In this document: one piece after another, positions 34,161 to 43,121 of the stretch | Layout: every line of letters begins with the position of its first letter | How positions within the stretch are numbered: the first letter of the stretch is position 1 | Source of the DNA: Halorubrum rutilum | Lineage (GTDB): Archaea; Halobacteriota; Halobacteria; Halobacteriales; Haloferacaceae | Assembly: GCF_024494565.1 (NCBI RefSeq) | Contig: NZ_JANHDN010000005.1 | Coordinates: 310,001 to 374,000 of the forward strand | Reading direction: 5' to 3' | DNA: 64,000 nucleotides | Position numbers and translations under genes: made by a program | Notes under the pieces: model-generated | Seen by the model: the letters and a program-made list of their open reading frames with translations, nothing else | The model's database searches: none | What the model was told of the DNA's origin: nothing

Positions 34161-34440
34161 GTGAACGCGGCCAAAGCCCCAGTCGCGAGGACCGCCGAAC
34201 GTCGCTCCCGCTCGCTCCGCTGCACGGGCTGCGACTTCCGTGCTTCCGGTCGTTTCACTCGCGGGACTCGCGACTGCCCCTTCGAGTCCCGCCCGCACAG
34301 CGACCGCGCCTCACACCTCCCCAGCCTCGTCGCGGCCGTCTTTAAACGGCCGCGACTCCCTCGCGCGTGCCCCTCGCGGCCGCCTTCGGCGGCCACTCGG
34401 AGACACGCGCCACCGCATCGGTTTAAACACTCTCCTCCGG
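34161..34440 (+). repeat. Dispersed structured repeat, full copy A
   Basis: Nearly all of the 385-base gap 34038-34422 after the first 100 bases, and the first bases of the next gene's 3' end, belong to this element. It has a head (CCAAAGCCCCAGTCGCGAG), a distant partner (CTCGCGACTGCCCC) forming a 9-bp stem, then CCTCCCCAGCCTCGTCG. A second hairpin has arms GCGGCCGT and ACGGCCGC, and a third is GGCCGCC-TTCG-GCGGCC. Constant blocks between the hairpins are shared with the copy at 44.8 kb. Open reading frames across it are by-products of high GC. No gene is supported. Confidence 0.85.
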
Positions 34441-35949
34441 TTTCTCCCGGACGGTCCCGCCGCCGAGCCCCTCCCACTCGACGCGGTAGCCGAGCCGCGA
34501 GAGCGCGGCGCTCGCGTCGTCGATACCGTAGTCGTCGAGGACCGACTCGGCCGCCGAGAGCGCCGTCCCGGCCTCGATTTCGGCGTCGACCGCTTCCAGT
34601 ACCGCGGGCCGAACGAGCGTCCGACCGATCCGCTCGTGGTCGGGGAACGCCTTGCCCTCGATCGCCTCGACGCTCACGCCGCGCTCGGCCGCGAGGTCGT
34701 CCAGCCCGATCGCGTCGACGTCGGGCGAGAGGGCGTCCGGGAGGTCGGCGGCCGCGTCCGCGACGAACTCGGCCTCGTACTCGCGGAGCACGTCGACGAC
34801 GTCCTTCACCCGCACCGTCCCGGAGTAGGTGACGACGCGGTGGTCGCGCGCGGCGATCTCCTCGCCGACGCCGAGGCTCTCGTCGACGGCGACCAGCAGG
34901 TCCACGTCCTCCACGTCCGCGAGCTGGGAGAGCTTCTTTTCGACGTAGTCGGGCGTCCAGAAGCCCATCACCTCGAAGAACAGCCGGAAGTCGGCGTGGG
35001 CGTAGTCGAACGCGAAGTCGGGGATCATCACCCGCGTCCCGGTTTCGAGCGGTTCCGGCTCGCGGACGAGTGTCCAGTCGAGGTCGAGCCCGCGGAACCG
35101 GCCGGCGAAGTCGGCCTCGACCCCGCTGTCGAAGTCGGGCTCCGCGACCGGCTCGACGCCCGGCACGGTCACGTCGCCGTCGGAGAGGCGCATGGTGCGC
35201 TCGCGGCCGCGGTCGTCGATCGTCGCCGCGAGCTCCCACTCCGCGGACTCCGCGACGGTGCGGAGCAGCCGCGCGAACGCGGTCCCGTAGCGACGGGTGC
35301 GCGAGAACAGGGCGTCGGGGCCGGTGACGACCAGCTCGCGGCCCTCGAGGGTCCTCTCCAGCTCGTACATCAGGCGCAGGCGCTTGACGGCGGAGACGAG
35401 CCGCTTCGGGTCGTTCGACCGCACACGGACCTCGGTGGCGTCGAAGAGGGCGGTCTGTGCGAGCGAGAGGTCGTACTGCTCCAAGAGCGCGTCCGGGTCC
35501 CACCGCACGTCGGCGTCGACGAGGACCTCGTTGACGTCGCGGTCGGCGTACAGCGACGCCTCGACCGCCTCGGACTCGATCCCGAGCGCGTCGGCGGCGC
35601 GGTCGACGGCGGCCTCGCGCTCCGCCTCGCTCGCGACGCCGACCGTCTCCGCGGCCTCGAACGCGGCCCGCCGGACGCGACGCGGCGGGACCGGCGCGCG
35701 CGTCTCGAAGGCGCACTCGCGCTCGACGAGGGCGGCGAGCCCGCGGACGAGCTTGAAGTCGCCGCCGGATTCCGCGGCGTCGGCCTCCAGCGCCGCCAGC
35801 GCGTCGTCGAGGTCGCCGCGGCGCTCCCCGACGCGGGACTCGAAGGTCCCGAGGACCGTCGCGGCGAGCGGCCGGTGCTCGCGGCCCGTGAACCGCGGGC
35901 GGTAGCCCCCGCCGGCCCGCGAGACGCGCAGGAGGTCCTTGCGTAGCAC
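34423..35949 (-). CDS. Bax1-like nuclease (DUF790)
   Basis: A 508-residue protein of the DUF790 family, known in archaea as Bax1, a nuclease partner of the XPB helicase. The N-terminus MLRKDLLRVSRAGGGYRPRF is the family hallmark. The C-terminal part has the nuclease core MIPDFAFDYAHADFRLFFEVMGFWTPDYVEKK, with Asp, Glu and Lys in PD-(D/E)xK-like order, followed by VDLLVAVDESL. The protein is of normal length. XPB is usually encoded next to Bax1, but neither neighbour here is a helicase: the left side is a non-coding repeat and the right side is divergent elp3. A role in DNA repair is known for the family. Confidence 0.88.
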   Translation of the reverse strand: MLRKDLLRVSRAGGGYRPRFTGREHRPLAATVLGTFESRVGERRGDLDDALAALEADAAESGGDFKLVRGLAALVERECAFETRAPVPPRRVRRAAFEAAETVGVASEAEREAAVDRAADALGIESEAVEASLYADRDVNEVLVDADVRWDPDALLEQYDLSLAQTALFDATEVRVRSNDPKRLVSAVKRLRLMYELERTLEGRELVVTGPDALFSRTRRYGTAFARLLRTVAESAEWELAATIDDRGRERTMRLSDGDVTVPGVEPVAEPDFDSGVEADFAGRFRGLDLDWTLVREPEPLETGTRVMIPDFAFDYAHADFRLFFEVMGFWTPDYVEKKLSQLADVEDVDLLVAVDESLGVGEEIAARDHRVVTYSGTVRVKDVVDVLREYEAEFVADAAADLPDALSPDVDAIGLDDLAAERGVSVEAIEGKAFPDHERIGRTLVRPAVLEAVDAEIEAGTALSAAESVLDDYGIDDASAALSRLGYRVEWEGLGGGTVREKPEESV

Positions 35950-36036
35950 GGCGACGACTACGCGAGCGCCGGCCTAAAACCGGCGGGTTCTCCCGGTGCG
36001 ACACGCTTAACTCCGGAACCCGTCGATCGGAGCGTA

Positions 36037-37779
36037 ATGAGTACCGACGCGGCGAGTGACGCGGACGCTGCCGGTGACGGCGGCGGAGGGGAGAGTTCCG
36101 GCAGCGACGAGCCCGAGGCGTTCGTCCGGACCTGCGAACACCTCGTCGACCGGATCCTCGCGGGGGAGATCGACCGCGACGACCTGGAGTCCGCCAAACT
36201 CGACGCCTGCTCGGAGTTCTCCTCGCCGAAGGTCCCGAAGAACACCGAGATACTGGACCACGCGCCCCCGGAGGCCCGCGACGACGTGATCGAGGTCGTC
36301 CGGCGGAAGCCGGTCCGGACCGCGTCCGGCGTCTCGCCGGTCGCGATCATGACGTCGCCGAAGCTCTGCCCGCACGGGAAGTGCCTCTACTGCCCCGGCG
36401 GGCCGGCCTCCGAGTTCTCCTCGGCGCAGTCGTACACGGGCCACGAGCCCGCCGCGGCCCGCGGCGAGCAGAACGACTACGACCCGTACGGGCAGGTCAC
36501 GCTCCGGCTCGAACAGCTCCGGAAGATCGGCCACCCGGTCGACAAGGTGGAGCTCATCCTGATGGGCGGGACGATGACGGCGCGTTCGCACGACTACCAG
36601 GAGTGGTTCGTCAAGCGCGCCTTACAGGCGATGAACGACTACGACCTCGACAAGGAGCCGGAGCCGGCCGAGGAGGAGTCGTTCGCGCCCGACCCCGAGG
36701 CGAGCGAGTTCGAGTACCTCGAAGACGTGATCGCGGACAACGAGACGAACGCCATCCGCAACATCGGGACCACCTTCGAGACGAAGCCGGACTGGTGCGA
36801 CCCCGAGCAGATCGACCGCATGCTCGACCTGGGGGGGACGAAGGTCGAGGTCGGCGTCCAGACCACCTACGAGCGGATCAACCGCGAGATGCACCGCGGC
36901 CACGGCAACGAGGCCTCCCGGAACGCCAACCGCCGACTGCGCGACGCCGCGTTCAAGGTCGGCTTTCACATGATGCCGGGCCAGCCGGGGATGACGCGGG
37001 AGATGTGCGTCGAGGACTTCCGCCAGCTGTTCGAGAACCCGGACTGGCGCCCCGACTACCTCAAGATCTACCCGACCCTCGTCGTCGAGGGGACCCGGGT
37101 ATACGACCGGTGGCGCCGCGACGACTTCGAGCCGCTCTCGAACGAGGAGGCGGCCGACGTCGTCGCCGAGGCGATGGACCGGATCCCGAAGTACACCCGG
37201 CTCCAGCGCGTCCAGCGAGACATCCCCGCCGACTTCATCGAGGGCGGCGTCTGGAAGTCGAACCTCCGGCAGCTCGCCGATCAGCGGGCCGAGGAGAAGG
37301 GGATCGTCCAGCGCGACATCCGCGCCCGGGAGGTCGGCCACAACGACGCGGATCCGGACCCGGACGACGTGGAGCTCGACGTGCTGACCTACGAGGCCGG
37401 CGGCGGGACGGAACACTTCATCTCCTTCGAGGACCCCGTCCGCGACCTGCTCGTCGGCTTCTGTCGCCTCCGGTTCCCCTCGTTCGCCCCCGACCAGCCG
37501 GGGGCGCCGGGCACCGAGGACGACGCGGTCCGCCGCGAGCTGGCGGACGCCGCGCTGATCCGCGAGCTCCACGTGTACGGCAGCGAGGTCGCCATCGGCG
37601 GCGACGGCGACTGGCAACACCAGGGGTACGGGCGGAGACTGCTCGAACGCGCCGAAGCGATCGCCCGCGATGCCGGCTACCGAAAGCTGGCCGTCATCTC
37701 CGGGATCGGCGCCCGGGAGTACTACCGGAACAAGCTCGGCTACCACCAGGACGGACCGTACGTCTCGAAGCGGCTGTAG
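36037..37779 (+). CDS. elp3: Elp3, tRNA uridine-34 modification radical SAM/acetyltransferase
   Basis: Adds the cm5-type group to U34 of tRNAs. The 580-residue length is normal. The radical SAM cysteines are C111, C116 and C119 in CPHGKCLYCPGG. Downstream are ILMGGTMTARSHDYQEWFV, FETKPDWCDPEQIDRML, KVEVGVQTTYERI and FHMMPGQPGMTREM. The C-terminal acetyltransferase domain has the acetyl-CoA motif QHQGYGRRLLE near residue 527, and GAREYYRNKLGYHQDGPYVSK. It is divergent from the Bax1-like gene and followed by rqcH after 84 bases. In archaea Elp3 acts without the other Elongator subunits. Confidence 0.97.
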   Translation: MSTDAASDADAAGDGGGGESSGSDEPEAFVRTCEHLVDRILAGEIDRDDLESAKLDACSEFSSPKVPKNTEILDHAPPEARDDVIEVVRRKPVRTASGVSPVAIMTSPKLCPHGKCLYCPGGPASEFSSAQSYTGHEPAAARGEQNDYDPYGQVTLRLEQLRKIGHPVDKVELILMGGTMTARSHDYQEWFVKRALQAMNDYDLDKEPEPAEEESFAPDPEASEFEYLEDVIADNETNAIRNIGTTFETKPDWCDPEQIDRMLDLGGTKVEVGVQTTYERINREMHRGHGNEASRNANRRLRDAAFKVGFHMMPGQPGMTREMCVEDFRQLFENPDWRPDYLKIYPTLVVEGTRVYDRWRRDDFEPLSNEEAADVVAEAMDRIPKYTRLQRVQRDIPADFIEGGVWKSNLRQLADQRAEEKGIVQRDIRAREVGHNDADPDPDDVELDVLTYEAGGGTEHFISFEDPVRDLLVGFCRLRFPSFAPDQPGAPGTEDDAVRRELADAALIRELHVYGSEVAIGGDGDWQHQGYGRRLLERAEAIARDAGYRKLAVISGIGAREYYRNKLGYHQDGPYVSKRL

Positions 37780-37863
37780 CCGGCCCGGTCCCGGGACGCG
37801 ACCGCTCGGCCGCCCGTCCCCACAACGACACGCCTTTTTCCGGGCCGACGCTCTCGTTCGCGT

Positions 37864-40074
37864 ATGGACCAGAAGCGGGAGCTGTCGAGCATCGACCTCG
37901 CGGCCCTCGTCACCGAGCTCAATCGGTACGAGGGCGCGAAGGTCGACAAGGCGTACCTCTACGACGACGACCTGCTCCGGCTGAAGCTCCGCGACTTCGA
38001 CCGCGGCCGCGTCGAGCTCATGATCGAGGTGGGCGACGTCAAGCGCGCCCACGTCGCGGACGCCGACCACGTCGCGGACGCGCCCGGTCGCCCGCCGAAC
38101 TTCGCGAAGATGCTCAGAAACCGGATGTCGGGCGCCGACTTCGCGGGGGTCGAGCAGTACGAGTTCGACCGGATCCTCACCTTCGAGTTCGAGCGCGAGG
38201 ACGAGAACACGACGCTCGTCGCCGAGCTGTTCGGCCAGGGCAACGTCGCCGCGCTGGACGAGACCGGTGAGGTCGTCGGGTCGCTGTCGACGGTCCGGCT
38301 CAAGTCCCGGACGGTCGCGCCCGGCGCGCAGTACGAGTACCCCGCCTCGCGGCTCAACCCCCTCGACGTGAGCCTCGGCGGGTTCGAGCGGCACATGCGC
38401 GACTCCGACAGCGACGTGGTGCGCACCCTCGCCACGCAGCTCAACCTCGGCGGCCTCTACGCCGAGGAGGTGTGTACCCGCGCCGGCGTCCCGAAGGAGA
38501 CGCCGATCGAGGAGGCGACCGACGACCAACTCCGCGCGCTCCACGAGGCGCTCGAACGGATCGGCGACCGGCTCCGGTCCGGCGACATCGACCCCCGCGT
38601 GTACGAGGAGGAGCTGTCCGAGAGCGAGGCGGACGACCGCGAGCCGCGGGTGGTCGACGTCACGCCCTTCCCGCTCTCCGAGCACGAGGGGCTGCCGAGC
38701 GTCGGCTTCGACTCGTTCAACGCCGCCGTCGACGACTACTTCCACCGGCTCGACCGCGACGACAGCGAGGCGGGCGAGGCCCCGTCGGACGCGAGCGCCT
38801 CCCGTCCCGACTTCGAGGAGGAGATCGCCAAACAGGAGCGGATCATCGAACAGCAGAAGGGGGCGATCGAGGGGTTCGAGGAGCAGGCCGAGGCGGAGCG
38901 CGAGCGCGCCGAGCTGCTGTACGCGAACTACGACCTCGTCGACGAGGTGCTCTCGACGGTGCAGGACGCCAGAGCGGACGAGGTCCCGTGGGACGAGATC
39001 GCGGAGACGCTCGACGCGGGCGCCGAGCGCGGGATCCCAGCCGCGGAGGCCGTCGTCGACGTCGACGGCGGCGAGGGGACCGTGACGGTCGCGCTCGACC
39101 GCGAGGGCGACGAGGACGGCGAGAGCGACGGAGACGGCGACTCGGTCCGCGTCGAACTCGACGCGAGCGCGGGCGTGGAGGTCAACGCAGACCGGCTGTA
39201 TCAGGAGGCCAAGCGCATCGAGGGGAAGAAGGAGGGCGCGATGGAGGCGATCGAGTCGACCCGGACGGAGCTGGAGGCGGTCAGGGAGCGCAAGGCCGAG
39301 TGGGAGGCGAAGCGGGCGGCCGACGACGGAGACGGCGAGGGCGAGGCGGGCGACGGCGAGGACGACGGAGACGAGGCGTACGAGACGGACTGGCTCTCGC
39401 GCTCCTCGATCCCGGTCCGGAGCCCCGACGACTGGTACGACCGCTTCCGGTGGTTCCACACCTCGTCCGGCTACCTCGTCATCGGCGGGCGCAACGCCGA
39501 CCAGAACGAGGAGCTGGTGAAGAAGTACATGGGGAAACACGACCGGTTCTTCCACACGCAGGCGCACGGGGGGCCGGTGACGCTCCTGAAGGCCGCCGGG
39601 CCCTCGGAGTCGGCCGATCCGGTCGACTTCGCCGAGGAGACGCTCCGAGAGGCCGCGCAGTTCGCCGTCTCCTACTCCTCGGACTGGAAGGACGGCCGCG
39701 GCGCGGGCGACGCGTACATGGTCGAGCCGGACCAGGTGTCGAAGACGCCCGAGAGCGGCGAGTACATCGAGAAGGGGAGCTTCGTGATCCGCGGCGACCG
39801 CACCTACTTCGAGGACGTGCCCTGCCGGATCGCGGTGGGCGTGCAGTGCGAGCCCGTGACGCGGGCCATCGGCGGCCCGCCGTCCGCGATCGTCGACCGC
39901 GCGGCGACGTCGATCACGGTGGAGCCGGGGATGTACGCACAGAACGACGCCGCGATGATGGTGTACCGAGAGCTGAAAGAGCGGTTCGCGGACCAGTCGT
40001 TCGTCCGGAGGGTGGCGAGCGCGGATCAACTTCAGGAGTTCCTCCCGCCGGGCGGCTCCGACATCGTCGACTGA
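37864..40074 (+). CDS. rqcH: RqcH (NEMF/Rqc2 family) ribosome quality control protein
   Basis: Binds the large ribosomal subunit with an obstructing nascent chain; bacterial and eukaryotic relatives add C-terminal tails. The 736-residue protein has an NFACT-N domain (residues 1 to about 190) with the key DR pair at D102-R103 in EFDRILTFEF. Helix-hairpin-helix-like helices follow, then a long coiled coil (about 315-360 and 430-485). The NFACT-R domain ends it (WYDRFRWFHTSSGYLVIGGRNADQNEELVKKYM and HTQAHGGPVTLLK). The coiled coil contains an acidic Gly/Asp-rich insert. It is codirectional with elp3 and may share its transcript. Tail addition in haloarchaea is inferred. Confidence 0.94.
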   Translation: MDQKRELSSIDLAALVTELNRYEGAKVDKAYLYDDDLLRLKLRDFDRGRVELMIEVGDVKRAHVADADHVADAPGRPPNFAKMLRNRMSGADFAGVEQYEFDRILTFEFEREDENTTLVAELFGQGNVAALDETGEVVGSLSTVRLKSRTVAPGAQYEYPASRLNPLDVSLGGFERHMRDSDSDVVRTLATQLNLGGLYAEEVCTRAGVPKETPIEEATDDQLRALHEALERIGDRLRSGDIDPRVYEEELSESEADDREPRVVDVTPFPLSEHEGLPSVGFDSFNAAVDDYFHRLDRDDSEAGEAPSDASASRPDFEEEIAKQERIIEQQKGAIEGFEEQAEAERERAELLYANYDLVDEVLSTVQDARADEVPWDEIAETLDAGAERGIPAAEAVVDVDGGEGTVTVALDREGDEDGESDGDGDSVRVELDASAGVEVNADRLYQEAKRIEGKKEGAMEAIESTRTELEAVRERKAEWEAKRAADDGDGEGEAGDGEDDGDEAYETDWLSRSSIPVRSPDDWYDRFRWFHTSSGYLVIGGRNADQNEELVKKYMGKHDRFFHTQAHGGPVTLLKAAGPSESADPVDFAEETLREAAQFAVSYSSDWKDGRGAGDAYMVEPDQVSKTPESGEYIEKGSFVIRGDRTYFEDVPCRIAVGVQCEPVTRAIGGPPSAIVDRAATSITVEPGMYAQNDAAMMVYRELKERFADQSFVRRVASADQLQEFLPPGGSDIVD

Positions 40075-40192
40075 AGACCGACCGAAGGTCGCCTGAGCGG
40101 TCGAGGATCGCCGAGGGCGGACGGCGGGTGGAAACGCCCCGGCGCCTCCGCCGGAGCGCGACCCTTTCAAGCCTCCGCCCCCGACTCCGCCC

Positions 40193-40576
40193 ATGAGCTT
40201 CGAGGCGCTGCCGGACGGCTGGCGCGTGTGGAACGAGGAGCCGAGCGGTCGCGCCATCCTCGTCTACCGGCCCGACGTGTTCGACGGCGACGACCTGCCG
40301 GCCGAGTGTCTCCCGACGATCTACCTGACGAACGGCGCGCGCAACGCCCGCCCCGGATCCGGTCAGTACGCGACCGACGAGTGGCACGTCGTCCTCTTCT
40401 TGGAGCCCGAGGTCGAGGCGGTCTCGGAGACGCGCGAGAGCCGCGAGGCCGGCGCGGCCGCCGCCGTCGACGTCGCGACGCGGTTCGCCGCCGGCGACGT
40501 GGACTACCGGGCGGCCTACCAGGTGCCGAGAGAGGCGTACTTCGAGCGGTTGGACGGGCTGATCGAGCGGAAGTGA
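40193..40576 (+). CDS. Small haloarchaeal conserved protein (DUF5820-like)
   Basis: A 127-residue protein with an alpha/beta pattern: LPDGWRVWNEEPSGRAILVYRPDVFDGDDLPAECLPTIYLTNGARNARPG, then WHVVLFLEPEVEAV, a helix with Ala-rich face, and YQVPREAYFERLDGLIERK. I believe it belongs to the haloarchaeal family named DUF5820, but cannot confirm the number. No function is known. It follows rqcH by 118 bases in the same direction and precedes purF, whose own promoter is clear. Confidence 0.82.
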   Translation: MSFEALPDGWRVWNEEPSGRAILVYRPDVFDGDDLPAECLPTIYLTNGARNARPGSGQYATDEWHVVLFLEPEVEAVSETRESREAGAAAAVDVATRFAAGDVDYRAAYQVPREAYFERLDGLIERK

Positions 40577-40670
40577 ACGAGACGGAGCGACCGGCGGGGT
40601 CGCCCGGTTCGATCCGCGTTCGTGGATATATATTCTGTCATAAATCCCGATCGCACCACGAACACGAGGA

Positions 40671-40678
40671 TTTTTATC
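40671..40678 (+). promoter_or_regulatory. TATA-like box of purF
   Basis: TTTTTATC centred about 29 bases before the purF ATG, consistent with a leaderless start. A further A/T-rich stretch (GGATATATATTCTG) lies at 40624-40637. Confidence 0.5.
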
Positions 40679-40702
40679 GCCTCCCGCCTCACCCTCGCGT
40701 AC

Positions 40703-42202
40703 ATGAACGCCGGTGGGGACCACACCGCTGACGGGCCGCGAGAGAAGTGCGGCGTCGTCGGCGTCTCGCTCGCTGACCGCGAGGCCGCGCGGCCGCTGTA
40801 CTACGCGCTGTACGCGCTCCAACACCGGGGACAGGAGTCCGCGGGGATCGTCACGCACGACGGGTTCCAACAGCACAGCCACGTCGAGCGGGGGCTCGTC
40901 GGCGACGCGTTCGAGGAGGGGGACCTGGCGTCGCTGTCCGGCGGGACCGGTATCGGCCACGTCCGGTACCCGACCGCCGGCAGCCTCGACAAGAGCTGCG
41001 CGCAGCCGTTCTCCGTCTCGTTCAAGTCCGGCTCGCTCGGGCTCTCGCACAACGGGAACCTCGTCAACGCCGACGAGGTGCGCGAGGAGCTCGCGGCGGC
41101 GGGCCACGCGTTCACCTCCGACGGCGACACCGAGGTGATCGCCCACGACCTCGCGCGCAACCTCCTCGAAGAGGACCTCGTGCGCGCCGTCAAACACACG
41201 ATGAACCGCATCCACGGCTCCTACTCGCTAGCGATCACCCACGACGACACGGTGCTTGGCGTGCGCGACCCGCTCGGGAACCGCCCCCTCTGTCTCGGGA
41301 AGATCGACGGCGGCTACGTCCTCGCCAGCGAGTCGGCCGCCATCGACACCCTCGACGGAGAGCTGATCCGGGACGTGCGCCCGGGCGAGCTGGTCGTCCT
41401 CGACCCCGACGGGAGCGGCTACGACACGTACCAGCTCGTCGAGCGCGAGTCGACCGCGCACTGCTTCTTCGAGCACGTCTACTTCGCGCGCCCCGACTCG
41501 GTCATCGACGAGAACCTCGTCTACGAGGTGCGGCGCAAGCTCGGTCGCAAGCTCTGGGCGGAGTCCGGCACCGAGTCGGACGTGGTGATGCCAGTCCCCG
41601 ACTCCGGGCGCGCGTTCGCCTCCGGCTACGCCGACGCGGCCGGCGAGACGACCGCGGACGGGGAGCCCCGCCCGGAGGGGGACGCCGGCATCGAGTTCGC
41701 CGAGGGGCTGATGAAGAACCGCTACGTCGGTCGGACGTTCATCATGCCGACGCAGGACGAGCGCGAGCGCGCGGTCCGGCTGAAGCTCAACCCCATCCGG
41801 TCGACCGTCGAGGGGAAGTCGGTCACCATCATCGACGACTCGATCGTCCGGGGGACGACGTCGACCCAGCTCGTCGACCTCGTCCGCGAGGCGGGCGCCG
41901 AGGAGGTCCACCTCCGGATCGGCGCGCCGGCGATCGTCGCGCCCTGCTACTTCGGGATCGACATGGCGACCCGCGAGGAGCTGATCGCCGCCGACGCCTC
42001 CACCGAGGAGATCCGCCAGCAGGTCGGCGCCGACTCCCTCTCGTACCTCTCGATCGACGCCGTCGCCGAGGCCCTCGGCGAGAGCCGCGCCGACCTCTGT
42101 CTCGGCTGCGTCACCGGGGAGTACCCCTTCGACGTCGAGGGCGAGGAGACCGACCGCGACCTCGATACCGCCGCGCCCGACCCCACGCCGGCGGACGACT
42201 GA
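40703..42202 (+). CDS. purF: Amidophosphoribosyltransferase
   Basis: First step of de novo purine synthesis: glutamine plus PRPP gives phosphoribosylamine. The 499-residue protein has a 15-residue propeptide before the nucleophile Cys16 in REKCGVVGVSL, which should be exposed by self-cleavage. The glutaminase domain shows ALYALQHRGQESAGI, GIGHVRYPTAGS and LSHNGNLVN. The phosphoribosyltransferase domain has the PRPP motif VTIIDDSIVRGTTSTQLVDLV. C-terminal cysteines (DLCLGCVTGEYPF) and one at about residue 255 (AHCFFEHVYF) could hold an iron-sulfur cluster, as in Bacillus PurF. It stands as its own unit with a clear TATA-like box. Confidence 0.97.
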   Translation: MNAGGDHTADGPREKCGVVGVSLADREAARPLYYALYALQHRGQESAGIVTHDGFQQHSHVERGLVGDAFEEGDLASLSGGTGIGHVRYPTAGSLDKSCAQPFSVSFKSGSLGLSHNGNLVNADEVREELAAAGHAFTSDGDTEVIAHDLARNLLEEDLVRAVKHTMNRIHGSYSLAITHDDTVLGVRDPLGNRPLCLGKIDGGYVLASESAAIDTLDGELIRDVRPGELVVLDPDGSGYDTYQLVERESTAHCFFEHVYFARPDSVIDENLVYEVRRKLGRKLWAESGTESDVVMPVPDSGRAFASGYADAAGETTADGEPRPEGDAGIEFAEGLMKNRYVGRTFIMPTQDERERAVRLKLNPIRSTVEGKSVTIIDDSIVRGTTSTQLVDLVREAGAEEVHLRIGAPAIVAPCYFGIDMATREELIAADASTEEIRQQVGADSLSYLSIDAVAEALGESRADLCLGCVTGEYPFDVEGEETDRDLDTAAPDPTPADD

Positions 42203-42356
42203 TCGGGTCGTCGTCGGCCGGTCGGACCCGTTCTCCGGTGCCGGCGAACCCCCTTCGTCCCCGCCGCCACGCCCCCGGCGGCCCCGCCGTCTCGGGTTCT
42301 CGCGACGCGAGCCCGGAATCGGGAATTTAAATACGCCCACGCCGGGAGGTACGCGT

Positions 42357-43064
42357 ATGACATCCGACGCCGACGACGCGACGATGAGTCGCCGCGGGCT
42401 GTTCAGGGCCGGCGCCGCCGGCGCCGCCGTCGCGACCGGTCTCGCCGCCGGGTCCGGGACCGCGGCCGCCCAGTACGGCGGGTACCTGGACGACGTCGAC
42501 AACTACGAGGGCACCGTCGACTACACCGGGCGGGACGAGGTCACGGTCAGCGTCGGCGCGGTCAACGGGCTCCGGTTCGACCCCGCGGCGATCCTGATCG
42601 ACCCCGGGACGACCGTCGTCTGGGAGTGGACCGGCGAGGGCGGCGCGCACAACGTCGTCGCCGAGGACGAGACGTTCGACAGCGGCGAGACGGTCTCCGA
42701 GGCGGGGACCACCTTCGAGTACACCTTCGAGGACGCCGGGGACGGGGACACGTTCAACTACTACTGCACGCCGCACAGGGCGGCCGGAATGAAAGGGGCC
42801 GTCGCGGTCGGCTCCGTCGACGACGACCTCATCGAGCCGGACGCCGGCGGGGACGGCGGCGACGGCGGGAGCGGTGGCGGAGACGGCGGAAGCGGCGGCG
42901 AAGACGGCGGAAGCGGTGGAGGCGGCGACGGCGGGGACGGCGGCGGGAGCGGCGGCCGCGCCCTCACTGCGGGCGACATCGGCGCGCTCGCGCTCGGCTT
43001 CGGCTTCGCCGGCGCGCTGCTCGTCCCGCTCTTCTACGCGGCCCACCAGATGGCGAACGACTGA
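42357..43064 (+). CDS. Halocyanin-like blue copper protein with C-terminal membrane anchor
   Basis: A 235-residue exported electron carrier. The N-terminus has a twin-arginine signal (SRRGLFRAGAAGAAVATGLAAG, cleavage near AAAQY). The plastocyanin-like domain (about residues 45-160) has the copper ligands in order: His in GGAHNVV, then Cys, His and Met in YYCTPHRAAGM. A Gly/Asp/Ser-rich flexible linker of about 45 residues follows, then a membrane helix (DIGALALGFGFAGALLVPLFYAA). The protein would face outward, tethered by its C-terminus, shuttling electrons in the respiratory chain. ATG at 42357 is kept; another at 42384 would start at the twin arginines. It is a single gene. Confidence 0.93.
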   Translation: MTSDADDATMSRRGLFRAGAAGAAVATGLAAGSGTAAAQYGGYLDDVDNYEGTVDYTGRDEVTVSVGAVNGLRFDPAAILIDPGTTVVWEWTGEGGAHNVVAEDETFDSGETVSEAGTTFEYTFEDAGDGDTFNYYCTPHRAAGMKGAVAVGSVDDDLIEPDAGGDGGDGGSGGGDGGSGGEDGGSGGGGDGGDGGGSGGRALTAGDIGALALGFGFAGALLVPLFYAAHQMAND

Positions 43065-43121
43065 CGGTAACGCGACCGGACCGCGGCGTACCCCTCGGTC
43101 CGCGCCGACGCCGACCGCGGG

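Noticed and set aside
36622..40257. Minus-strand open frame of 1211 codons across elp3 and rqcH
   Set aside because: Antisense to two well recognised genes and of low-complexity composition.
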